From positions 1 through 6,836 of the forward strand of contig DAIDOU010000005.1 in NCBI GenBank assembly GCA_027458945.1: DNA of 6,836 bases. Direction: 5' to 3'. A model generated the notes under the pieces. The model worked only from the letters and a program-made list of their open reading frames with translations. It was not told the origin of the DNA and searched no databases. This document shows, piece after piece, positions 1 to 4,949 of this stretch. Made by a program: the position numbers and the translations under genes. The stretch comes from Acidobacteriota bacterium. GTDB taxonomy: Bacteria; Acidobacteriota; Thermoanaerobaculia; Thermoanaerobaculales; Thermoanaerobaculaceae. How positions within the stretch are numbered: position 1 is the stretch's first letter; each line of letters opens with the position of its first letter.

Positions 1-176
1 GCCGCCCCGCCGGCCGCTCCCGCGGTCGGGTTGGCCGCAGCGCCGGCTGCCGCCGCGGCGGTGGCCACGGGCTCGGCGCCGCTCGGGACGGGCTGCGGCT
101 TCGGCGCGAAGAACGAGAACCACAGGATCACCACGACACCGGAGAGCACCGCTGCCAGCAGCACGCGCTTTTCCAT
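1..176 (-). CDS. yidC: YidC membrane protein insertase, N-terminal fragment
   Basis: YidC/Oxa1-family insertase that puts proteins into the inner membrane, alone or with SecYEG. Only the first 58 codons lie in the window; the gene runs off the left edge. The ATG is at 176-174, preceded by a strong ribosome binding site (AAAGGGGGA, 191-183, 6-nt spacing). The protein begins MEKRVLLAAVLSG. Residues about 4-23 form a hydrophobic helix ending WFSFF, the expected first transmembrane segment. A Pro/Ala-rich low-complexity stretch follows (about residues 25-58), matching the linker before the periplasmic domain of diderm YidC. The insertase core is outside the window. The start abuts the yidD stop with no gap, so the two are probably translationally coupled. 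Identification rests on the typical N-terminus and the rpmH-rnpA-yidD-yidC order. Confidence 0.93.
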   Translation of the reverse strand, partial: MEKRVLLAAVLSGVVVILWFSFFAPKPQPVPSGAEPVATAAAAAGAAANPTAGAAGGA

Positions 177-434
177 TCAACATCCCCCTTTGCGCGGCGG
201 CACCGGATCGTAGCCGCCCGGGTTCCACGGGTGGCAGCGTCCCAGCCTGCGCACCCCGAGCCAGAGACCGTGTCTCAGGCCGTGCACACCGATCGCCTCG
301 CTCATGTACTCGGAGCAGGTCGGCGCGAACCGGCACGCCGGCGGCAGCAGCGGCGAGACCCACCGCTTGTAGCCGGCCAGCGCACCCATCACGACACGGG
401 CGGCCGCGGAGCGGTTGTCGCCTTCCTCATGCAC
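177..434 (-). CDS. yidD: YidD, membrane protein insertion efficiency factor
   Basis: Small membrane-associated protein of the YidD family (DUF37), which assists YidC-dependent insertion at the inner membrane. With a GTG start at 434-432 it is 85 aa, the usual family length. Family hallmarks are present: YKRWVSPLLPPACRFAPTCSEY (residues 22-43, holding the paired cysteines C34 and C40), then RCHPWNPGGYDPVPP (66-80). The amphipathic N-terminal helix lies around residues 12-24. I chose GTG 434 because a near-ideal Shine-Dalgarno GGAGGAG (449-443) sits 8 nt upstream. Alternatives are GTG at 464 (95 aa, poorly spaced ribosome binding site) and ATG at 389 (70 aa, overlapping the rnpA stop as TGATG). 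The chosen start overlaps rnpA by 46 nt. The TGA (179-177) directly abuts the yidC ATG. Function is from family knowledge; the exact start is inference. Confidence 0.93.
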   Translation of the reverse strand: MHEEGDNRSAAARVVMGALAGYKRWVSPLLPPACRFAPTCSEYMSEAIGVHGLRHGLWLGVRRLGRCHPWNPGGYDPVPPRKGGC

Positions 435-724
435 CGCTCGAACTCCTCCGCCAGGGCGCTCCACCCCACCTCGGCGCAGCCGCGCCGCACGTTCACGACG
501 ATCTCGCCGCCCCAGCTCCCGAGCACGGCCTCGCGGGTGCGGGCGAGCGCCCGGATCCGCCGCCGCGCCCGGTTGCGCACCACCGCGCCGCCGGTCTTGC
601 GCGTCGCGGTGATGCCGAGACGGCGCACCTCGCCGTCCCCCGCGAGCGCGAAGATGACGAGGTACCTTCCCACGACCTTGGTGCCGCCGGCGTAGACGCG
701 CTTGAAATCCGAGCGTCGCAACAA
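389..724 (-). CDS. rnpA: Ribonuclease P protein component
   Basis: Basic protein cofactor of RNase P, which helps the RNA subunit bind precursor tRNA and remove its 5' leader. The 111-aa product has the family pattern: LRRSDFKRVY near the N-terminus (residues 2-11), a central strand GEVRRLGITATRKTGGAVVRN (31-51) and the signature RNRARRRIR (50-58), a version of the usual RNxxKRxxR with Arg for Lys. The C-terminal helix is FERCMRKA. The start is uncertain because no ATG or GTG fits. TTG codons stand at 724 and 721, and a CTG at 733; a GGAGG motif (743-739) lies 5 nt before CTG 733 and 14 nt before TTG 724. The gene starts about 25 nt after the rpmH stop and its TGA overlaps yidD. The RNase P RNA is not in this window. 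Confidence 0.93.
   Translation of the reverse strand: MLRRSDFKRVYAGGTKVVGRYLVIFALAGDGEVRRLGITATRKTGGAVVRNRARRRIRALARTREAVLGSWGGEIVVNVRRGCAEVGWSALAEEFERCMRKATTAPRPPVS
443..449 (-). promoter_or_regulatory. Ribosome binding site deciding the yidD start
   Basis: GGAGGAG on the minus strand, 8 nt before the GTG at 434. It lies inside the rnpA coding region, so yidD is initiated from within rnpA. It is the best-spaced Shine-Dalgarno among the in-frame yidD start choices. Confidence 0.6.
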
Positions 725-749
725 CGTGTCCAGAACGCCTCCGGGCGGC

Positions 750-884
750 TCAGGGAGTCAGGCGCTTGCGCCCCTTCCGGCGGCGCGCCGCGAGCACGCG
801 CCGTCCCCCGGGCGTGCTCATCCTCGCCCGAAAACCATGGGTCTTCTTTCGGCGCCGGTTGTTCGGCTGGAATGTCCGCTTCAT
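750..884 (-). CDS. rpmH: 50S ribosomal protein L34
   Basis: L34 is a very small, highly basic protein of the large ribosomal subunit that binds 23S rRNA. This copy is 44 aa, the normal bacterial length, and starts MKRTFQPNNRRRKKTHGF. It continues with the conserved RMSTPGGRRVL stretch (residues 22-32) and ends ARRRKGRKRLTP. The ATG is at 884-882, with a purine-rich AAGGGG ribosome binding site about 8-9 nt upstream. It is the first gene of the leftward operon rpmH-rnpA-yidD-yidC, facing away from dnaA, which is the standard arrangement at bacterial origins. A candidate promoter lies at 931-959 on the same strand. The gene is intact and nothing about it is unusual. Confidence 0.98.
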   Translation of the reverse strand: MKRTFQPNNRRRKKTHGFRARMSTPGGRRVLAARRRKGRKRLTP

Positions 885-930
885 GATCTCACCCCTTGCC
901 AACCCCGACGCCAGGCGACGGGGGAACGGC

Positions 931-959
931 ATCGTACGCCACGCGGCCGAGTTGGTCAA
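931..959 (-). promoter_or_regulatory. Candidate sigma70-type promoter of the rpmH operon
   Basis: On the minus strand, TTGACC (959-954, 5/6 match to the -35 consensus) and TACGAT (936-931, 4/6 match to the -10 consensus) are separated by exactly 17 bp. The predicted start near 924 gives a leader of about 40 nt before the rpmH ATG. The -35 box lies only about 16 bp from the edge of the heptamer array, so the array would be immediately upstream of the polymerase footprint. Position and spacing are seen; function is inferred. Confidence 0.65.
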
Positions 960-975
960 CCGCGGCGCGAAGACC

Positions 976-1115
976 GTGGTCCGTGGTCCGTGGACCGTGG
1001 ACCGTGGTCCGTGGTCCGTGGTCCGTGGTTCGTGGTCCGTGGACCGGGGTTCGGGGCTCGGGGTCCGTGGGCCGTGGGCCGTGGGCCGTGGGCCGTGGGC
1101 CGTGGGCCGTGGGCC
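976..1115. repeat. 20-unit heptanucleotide tandem repeat array
   Basis: Twenty consecutive 7-bp units with no interruption in phase. Units 1-10 (976-1045) are GTGGTCC or GTGGACC, with one GTGGTTC. Units 11-13 (1046-1066) are GGGGTTC, GGGGCTC and GGGGTCC. Units 14-20 (1067-1115) are seven identical GTGGGCC. The array occupies over 40% of the rpmH–dnaA intergenic region, between the two outward-facing promoters, so neither promoter would transcribe it. Seven is not a multiple of three and the unit makes no stop codon in the forward frames, so spurious ORFs run through it. The identical block suggests recent expansion by slippage. It resembles short tandemly repeated repetitive sequences known in several bacterial groups. 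Its role is unknown. It does not match DnaA boxes and is too GC-rich to be an unwinding element. Confidence 0.95.
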
Positions 1116-1181
1116 GCAAGGAAGGACGACAACCGATCTCGGAGAGGTTGGCGGCGGGGGCGGGCCGCGGGCGGCGCGCCG

Positions 1182-1190
1182 TGCTATGCT
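1182..1190 (+). promoter_or_regulatory. Possible extended -10 promoter of dnaA
   Basis: TGC-TATGCT has the extended -10 form TGn followed by a 4/6 match to TATAAT. There is no convincing -35 box at 16-18 bp upstream, where the DNA is almost pure G/C. A start near 1197 would leave a leader of about 19 nt before the dnaA ATG at 1216, which supports that ATG over the in-frame one at 1186. The match is short and the call is tentative. Confidence 0.4.
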
Positions 1191-1215
1191 TTCGCGGCTC
1201 GTTGGGACCCACACG

Positions 1216-2502
1216 ATGCCATCGTCCGACATCTGGCCTGCCGTCAAGGACCTCCTCCGCAGCCGTCTGTCCGCGGACGAGTTCGAGGTCTGGTTCGCGC
1301 CGCTGGCGGCGCGCACCGCCGGGAGCACGCTCACCGTCGTCACCCCGTCGCGCGTGTACGCCGACTACGTCCGCGACCACCACCTGCAGGCGCTGCAGGA
1401 GGCCGCGGCGCAGGCGGCCGGCGTCGCGGTCACGGTCGCGTTCGAGCTCTCCGGCGAGGAGGCGGCGCCCGCGCCGGTGACGGCGCAGCACGTCACCCCG
1501 CTCAACCCGCGCCACACCTTCGCCTCGTTCGTCCCCGGCCCCTCGAACCAGTTCGCCCGCGCGGCCGCCCAGTCGGTCGCCGAGAACCCCGGCAAGGCGT
1601 ACAACCCCCTGTTCCTGTACGGCGGCTCCGGCCTCGGCAAGACCCATCTCCTGCACGCGATCGGGAACGAGATCCTGGCCCGCAACCCGCGCGTCCGGGT
1701 GCGCTACGTCCCCACCGAGCACTTCGTCAACGAGCTGATCAACTCGATCCGGCTGCAGCGCATGGCCGCGTTCCGCGAGGCGTACCGCTCCCTGCACGTG
1801 CTGCTCCTCGACGACGTCCACATCATCGCCGGCAAGGAGCGCACGCAGGAGGAGTTCTTCCACACCTTCAACGCCCTGCACCAGACCGGGCACCAGATCG
1901 TGCTCACCTCCGACACCGCCCCGGCCACGATCCAGGGGCTGGAGGAGAGGCTGCGCACCCGCTTCATCTGGGGCCTGGTGGCCGATATCCAGCCGCCCGA
2001 TCTCGAGACCAAGTGCGCGATCATCCGCGAGAAGGCGCACGCCGAGGGGTTCGATCTCCCGGACGACCTCGTCCTCTTCATCGCCCGCCGCGTGCGCGAC
2101 AACGTGCGCGAGCTCGAGGGCTACTTAAACCGCATCATCGTCTACTGCACCTTGACCACGCAGCCGGCCAACATCGACACGGCGCGCAACGCCTTGAGCC
2201 CGTTCCTGCCGCAGGAGCGCCACGTCGCCGCGCCTGACATCATCCGCTTCGTCGCCCACCACTACGGCGTCAAGGTCGCCGACCTGAAGGGGCGGGACAA
2301 CCGGCGCTCGGTCGCGTTCCCGCGTCAGGTCGCGATGTACCTCATCCGCGAGATCCTCTCCCTCTCCTACCCGGAGATCGGCAAGCTCTTCGCCAAGCAC
2401 CATTCGACCGTGATGTACTCGGTCGACACGATCACCGAGGAGCGCCGCACCAACCCCGCGCTCGACGCGACGCTGACGACGTTTGCGGAACAATTCCGCT
2501 GA
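1216..2502 (+). CDS. dnaA: Chromosomal replication initiator protein DnaA
   Basis: AAA+ initiator that binds DnaA boxes, melts oriC and helps load the replicative helicase. 428 aa. Domain I (about 1-78) starts DIWPAVKDLL with the typical FEVWFAPL. The domain II linker is very short (about 80-95). Domain III shows Walker A GGSGLGKT (136-143), Walker B LLLDD (196-200) followed by AGKERTQEEFFHTFN, sensor I around TSD (231-233), box VII LEERLRTRF (242-250) with the putative arginine finger R249, and sensor II VRELEG (297-302, R298). Domain IV carries KGRDNRRSVAFPRQ (358-371) and a helix-turn-helix ending AKHHSTVMYS. That last motif differs from the usual GGRDHTTV (see findings). The frame stays open far upstream through the repeat array and across rpmH; ATG 1216 is chosen because it gives the normal N-terminus. 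The Shine-Dalgarno is weak (GGGA). The downstream intergenic region carries its likely binding sites. Confidence 0.98.
   Translation: MPSSDIWPAVKDLLRSRLSADEFEVWFAPLAARTAGSTLTVVTPSRVYADYVRDHHLQALQEAAAQAAGVAVTVAFELSGEEAAPAPVTAQHVTPLNPRHTFASFVPGPSNQFARAAAQSVAENPGKAYNPLFLYGGSGLGKTHLLHAIGNEILARNPRVRVRYVPTEHFVNELINSIRLQRMAAFREAYRSLHVLLLDDVHIIAGKERTQEEFFHTFNALHQTGHQIVLTSDTAPATIQGLEERLRTRFIWGLVADIQPPDLETKCAIIREKAHAEGFDLPDDLVLFIARRVRDNVRELEGYLNRIIVYCTLTTQPANIDTARNALSPFLPQERHVAAPDIIRFVAHHYGVKVADLKGRDNRRSVAFPRQVAMYLIREILSLSYPEIGKLFAKHHSTVMYSVDTITEERRTNPALDATLTTFAEQFR
2485..2499. repeat. Short inverted repeat at the dnaA 3' end
   Basis: GCGGAA – CAA – TTCCGC forms a perfect 6-bp stem with a 3-nt loop, ending directly before the dnaA TGA and 5 bp before the first DnaA box. 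No T-tract follows, so it does not look like an intrinsic terminator. Confidence 0.6.
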
Positions 2503-2504
2503 GC

Positions 2505-2513
2505 TGTGGAAAA
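2505..2513 (-). promoter_or_regulatory. DnaA box 1 (TTTTCCACA)
   Basis: Reads TTTTCCACA on the minus strand: one mismatch from TTATCCACA and a full match to the relaxed consensus TTWTNCACA. It begins 2 nt after the dnaA stop and is the only box in the cluster in this orientation. Confidence 0.7.
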
Positions 2514-2563
2514 TCCGCGTCTCCACCCCGCCCACCGGCGCTCGGCCCGCCGTTCTCCGCGAA

Positions 2564-2572
2564 TCCTCCACA
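2564..2572 (+). promoter_or_regulatory. DnaA-box-like site 2 (TCCTCCACA)
   Basis: Two mismatches from TTATCCACA, with the TCCACA core intact. It lies 13 bp, start to start, from site 3, and in the same orientation. Confidence 0.5.
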
Positions 2573-2576
2573 CCGG

Positions 2577-2585
2577 CTTTCCACA
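2577..2585 (+). promoter_or_regulatory. DnaA-box-like site 3 (CTTTCCACA)
   Basis: Two mismatches from TTATCCACA, with the TCCACA core intact. It is closely paired with site 2, which would suit cooperative DnaA binding. Confidence 0.5.
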
Positions 2586-2638
2586 GACGGCGAGAGGAGA
2601 AACCGTGTATCCCGTGAGGTCTGCCCCCCCGACCCGGG

Positions 2639-2647
2639 TTCTCCACA
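2639..2647 (+). promoter_or_regulatory. DnaA-box-like site 4 (TTCTCCACA)
   Basis: One mismatch from TTATCCACA. It ends 4 bp before the candidate -35 box of dnaN, so DnaA bound here could also affect dnaN transcription (inference). Confidence 0.55.
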
Positions 2648-2650
2648 CCC

Positions 2651-2679
2651 TCGACTGCGACTACGAACACCTGTACACT
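2651..2679 (+). promoter_or_regulatory. Candidate dnaN promoter
   Basis: TCGACT (2651-2656, 4/6 match to -35) and TACACT (2674-2679, 4/6 match to -10) are separated by exactly 17 bp. A start near 2686 gives a leader of about 30 nt with a GGGGGA ribosome binding site (2703-2708) 8 nt before the dnaN ATG. It would drive dnaN-recF-gyrB independently of dnaA. Confidence 0.5.
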
Positions 2680-2716
2680 GGAGCGGTTTAACAGACGTAG
2701 CCGGGGGACCGAACCC

Positions 2717-3826
2717 ATGGACGTGACGCTCAACCGCACCGTTCTCCTCGACGAGCTCCAGCTCATTCAGGGAGTTGTCGAGCGCCGAACCACGATCCCC
2801 ATCCTGTCGAACATCCTCCTCACGGCCGAAGGCGACAGGCTGCACCTGGCCGCGACCGACCTCGACGTCACCGTCTACTCCGAGTGCTCGGCCGTGGTGC
2901 GGCGCGAGGGACGGACGACCGTGCAGGGCAAGGTCTTCTTCGACCTCGTCCGCTCGCTGCCCACCGACACGCTCGACCTCAGCTTCGAGGAGTCGCGCGT
3001 CGAGGTGCGTTCCGGCACGTTCAGCTCGCAGCTCGCGAGCCTCGACCCGGCCGACTTCCCGACCCTGCCCGAGGCGCCCGACGGGCAGGGGTTCGCGGTC
3101 GACCTGCCGACGCTGCGCCGCCTCATCGACCGCTCGGCGTTCGCGGTGTCGAGCGAGGAGGGGCACTTCCAGTACAACGCCGCGCTCCTGCTCCTCTCGG
3201 CCAAGGCGCTCGAGATGGTCGCCACCGACGGGCACCGCCTCGCCTGGGCCAAGGCCGCGCACACCGCCGGCAAGCCGCCGTTCGACCAGCAGCTGCTGCC
3301 GCGCAAGGTCCTCAACCAGCTTCGCCACCTCTCGGCCGAGGCCGAGGCGCCGCTGTACATCGCCCGCGGTGAGAACCACCTCGCGTTCCGGCTCGGCCAG
3401 CGGGTGCTGCTCTCGCGCGTGCTCGAGGCGCGCTTCCCGCAGTACGAGCGCGTGCTCGTGCGCGACAACCCGCACCGCGCCCGCATCAACCGGCAGGAGT
3501 TCACCGCCTCGCTGCGCCGCGTCGCGCTGCTCGCCAGCGAGCGCACGCACGGCGTCCAGCTCCAGTTCGACCACGACTCGCTCGGCCTCGCCTCGGTCGG
3601 CTTCGACCTCGGGCAAGCGGCCGAGGTGGTGCCGTGCTCGTACTCGGCGCCGCCGCTCAAGGCGTTCGTCAACGCGAGCTACCTCCTCGACTTCCTCGGC
3701 GCGGTGGACACCGACGAGATCGAGATGCAGCTGCGCGACGCGGACGGTCCGATCGTCATGACCGCGGTCGGGGAGGACGCCTCGGCGGGCGAGTGCCTGT
3801 ACGTGATCATGCCGATCCGCTTGTAA
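2717..3826 (+). CDS. dnaN: DNA polymerase III beta subunit (sliding clamp)
   Basis: The beta clamp is a homodimeric ring around DNA that tethers DNA polymerase III and binds other replication and repair proteins. 369 aa, normal length, with the expected three similar domains of about 120 residues each. Diagnostic stretches: RRTTIPILSNILL (23-35), ATDLDVTV (46-53), DPADFPTLPE (110-119), ATDGHRLAWAK (169-179), VLEARFPQYERVL (235-247), and the C-terminus YVIMPIRL (362-369), which lines the partner-binding pocket and nearly matches the common VVMPMRL ending. The ATG has a GGGGGA ribosome binding site 8 nt upstream. A candidate promoter and the DnaA-box cluster lie just before it. Its TAA is 4 nt from the recF GTG, which suggests coupled translation. 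The gene is intact; high GC makes the opposite strand look open over most of its length. Confidence 0.98.
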   Translation: MDVTLNRTVLLDELQLIQGVVERRTTIPILSNILLTAEGDRLHLAATDLDVTVYSECSAVVRREGRTTVQGKVFFDLVRSLPTDTLDLSFEESRVEVRSGTFSSQLASLDPADFPTLPEAPDGQGFAVDLPTLRRLIDRSAFAVSSEEGHFQYNAALLLLSAKALEMVATDGHRLAWAKAAHTAGKPPFDQQLLPRKVLNQLRHLSAEAEAPLYIARGENHLAFRLGQRVLLSRVLEARFPQYERVLVRDNPHRARINRQEFTASLRRVALLASERTHGVQLQFDHDSLGLASVGFDLGQAAEVVPCSYSAPPLKAFVNASYLLDFLGAVDTDEIEMQLRDADGPIVMTAVGEDASAGECLYVIMPIRL

Positions 3827-3830
3827 CGGC

Positions 3831-4945
3831 GTGTCGATCCTCCGCCTCTCCGTCTCCGACTTTCGCAACCTGGCGGCGCAGCAACTCGACGTCGGCCCCG
3901 GTGTGACCACCGTCGTCGGCCGCAACGGCTCCGGCAAGACCAACGTCCTCGAGGCGGTCGCCGTGCTCGGCAACCTCTCCTCGTTCCGGCCGGGCTCGTC
4001 CGCCGCCTGCGTCCGGCGCGGCGCACAGGCGTTCGCCGTCGCCGGTGTGATCGCGCGCAGCGGTGTTGAAGTCGATATTCGCCAACAGGTTCGCTGCGAC
4101 GTCGGGGTGACGAGGGCGCTCTTCCGCGGCGCCCGCCGCCTGGGGGCCGCCGAGTACCTCGACCTCTTCCCGGTGGTGACGCTCTCCGGCCACGACCGCG
4201 CCCTGGTGTGGGGCGCCCCCGAGGACCGGCGCCGCTTCCTCGACCGTCTCTGCTTCCAGCTCCGCCCCGAGGCGCTGGCGACGCTGCAGCGCTACCGCCG
4301 CGCGCTGCGCCACCGCAACGCCCTGCTCGCCCGCGGCGGGCCGGCGGCCGAGTTCGACGCGTTCGAGCACGACCTGGCCGCCCTCGGCGCCGAGATCGTC
4401 CGCCTGCGGCTGGAGGCGCTCTCGGGCCTGGAGAGGCACCTCGGCGACGAGTTGGAGTCGCTCGGATGGTCGCTCGCGCGCCCCGTTTTGGGGTATAATT
4501 CGCCGGATGGCGTCGCGGTCGCAGAAACCGCGACCCTGGCGGTTCGGTTGCGCGCCGCGCTGGCCGCCTCGCGCCGCCTGGAGCGCGGACGGGGCCACAC
4601 CGCAATCGGGCCGCACCGCCACGACCTCCAGCTCAGCGTGCAGGGCGTTCCGGCGCGCGAGGCGCTGTCGGCGGGGCAGGGCAAGCTCCTGGCGACCGGT
4701 CTGAAGCTGGCCGCCATGGCGGTGGTCGGGCGCGAGCGCGGCAGGCGCCCGGTGGTGGTGTTTGACGACGTCGACGCCGAGCTCGACTCGGCGGTGCTGG
4801 AACGGGTCCTCGCCCGGTTGCGCGACGGAGGGCAGGCGCTGCTCTCCTCGGCGCACGAGGAGATGATGCTCCCCCGCCTGGCGGGGGGCGCAGTGTGGCG
4901 GGTGCGGGACGGCGTCGTGGACGTCATGGCGGCGGGAGGGATGGA

Positions 4946-4949
<4 letters not shown>
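3831..4949 (+). CDS. recF: DNA replication and repair protein RecF
   Basis: RecF is an SMC-like ABC ATPase that, with RecO and RecR, loads RecA at single-strand gaps and supports restart of stalled forks. 372 aa, normal length. N-terminus SILRLSVSDFRNL (2-14). Walker A is GRNGSGKTN (30-38). The family stretch LSGHDRALVWGAPEDRRRFLD (118-138) follows, then a helical arm (about 140-250), IGPHRHDL (259-266), the signature SAGQGKLLATGLKLA (280-294), and Walker B VVVFDDVDAELD (308-319). It starts with GTG 4 nt after the dnaN TAA without a clear Shine-Dalgarno, so reinitiation from dnaN is likely. The TGA overlaps the gyrB TTG. In the family, the signature is usually SQGQQK and the end of Walker B DDxxSELD, so Ala281, Gly284 and Asp315 are mild variants. 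Two AT-rich codon patches are noted in findings. Confidence 0.97.
4934..4940 (+). promoter_or_regulatory. Ribosome binding site deciding the gyrB start
   Basis: GGGAGGG lies 5 nt before the TTG at 4946, inside the end of recF. It supports TTG as the start; no ATG or GTG is in frame nearby, and the next in-frame ATG (5021) would remove the conserved N-terminus. Confidence 0.65.

Larger units (their letters stand above)
885..1215. other. Divergent rpmH–dnaA intergenic region
   Basis: 331 bp without a supportable gene. From left to right it holds the rpmH leader and promoter (885-959), the heptamer array (976-1115), a GC-rich stretch (1116-1180), and a short AT-containing element with TGCTATGCT just ahead of dnaA (1182-1190). 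I found no TTATCCACA-like DnaA boxes here, so I place the likely origin on the other side of dnaA. Confidence 0.8.
2503..2716. other. oriC: Likely oriC core: DnaA-box cluster between dnaA and dnaN
   Basis: This 214-bp gap holds four 9-mers ending in TCCACA: one on the minus strand (2505-2513, TTTTCCACA, a full match to TTWTNCACA) and three on the plus strand (2564-2572, 2577-2585, 2639-2647). The core TCCACA is otherwise scarce in the intergenic DNA here, and the dnaA–dnaN gap is a common site of bacterial oriC. The stretch is less GC-rich than its surroundings but has no strongly AT-rich segment, so an unwinding element is not obvious. The best candidates are around 2481-2515 and 2655-2695. 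A GC-skew plot or origin mapping would settle it. Confidence 0.65.

Noticed and set aside
976..1115. CRISPR array or iteron-type origin
   Set aside because: Units are 7 bp with no spacers, and there is no Cas gene or plasmid Rep protein. The unit does not resemble a DnaA box.
766..1215. In-frame upstream extension of DnaA through the heptamer array, including an ATG at 1186
   Set aside because: The frame is open only because the repeat and GC-rich DNA lack stops. It would overlap rpmH antisense, and the normal DnaA N-terminus starts at ATG 1216.
889..2040. Long minus-strand open frame across the array and into dnaA
   Set aside because: Antisense to dnaA. The array part translates to a simple TDHGPR-type repeat, typical of spurious ORFs in this kind of tandem repeat.
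2485..2515. Intrinsic terminator after dnaA
   Set aside because: The stem is only 6 bp and no T-tract follows on either strand in the right place.
2506..2604. Longer version of the small ORF ahead of dnaN, starting at GTG 2506
   Set aside because: No ribosome binding site, starts inside DnaA box 1, and runs through the box cluster. Only the downstream GTG at 2605 is worth testing.
2432..3973. 513-codon minus-strand open frame opposite dnaN
   Set aside because: A shadow of high-GC codon usage; the plus strand is a clear, complete DnaN and the antisense product has biased, low-complexity composition.
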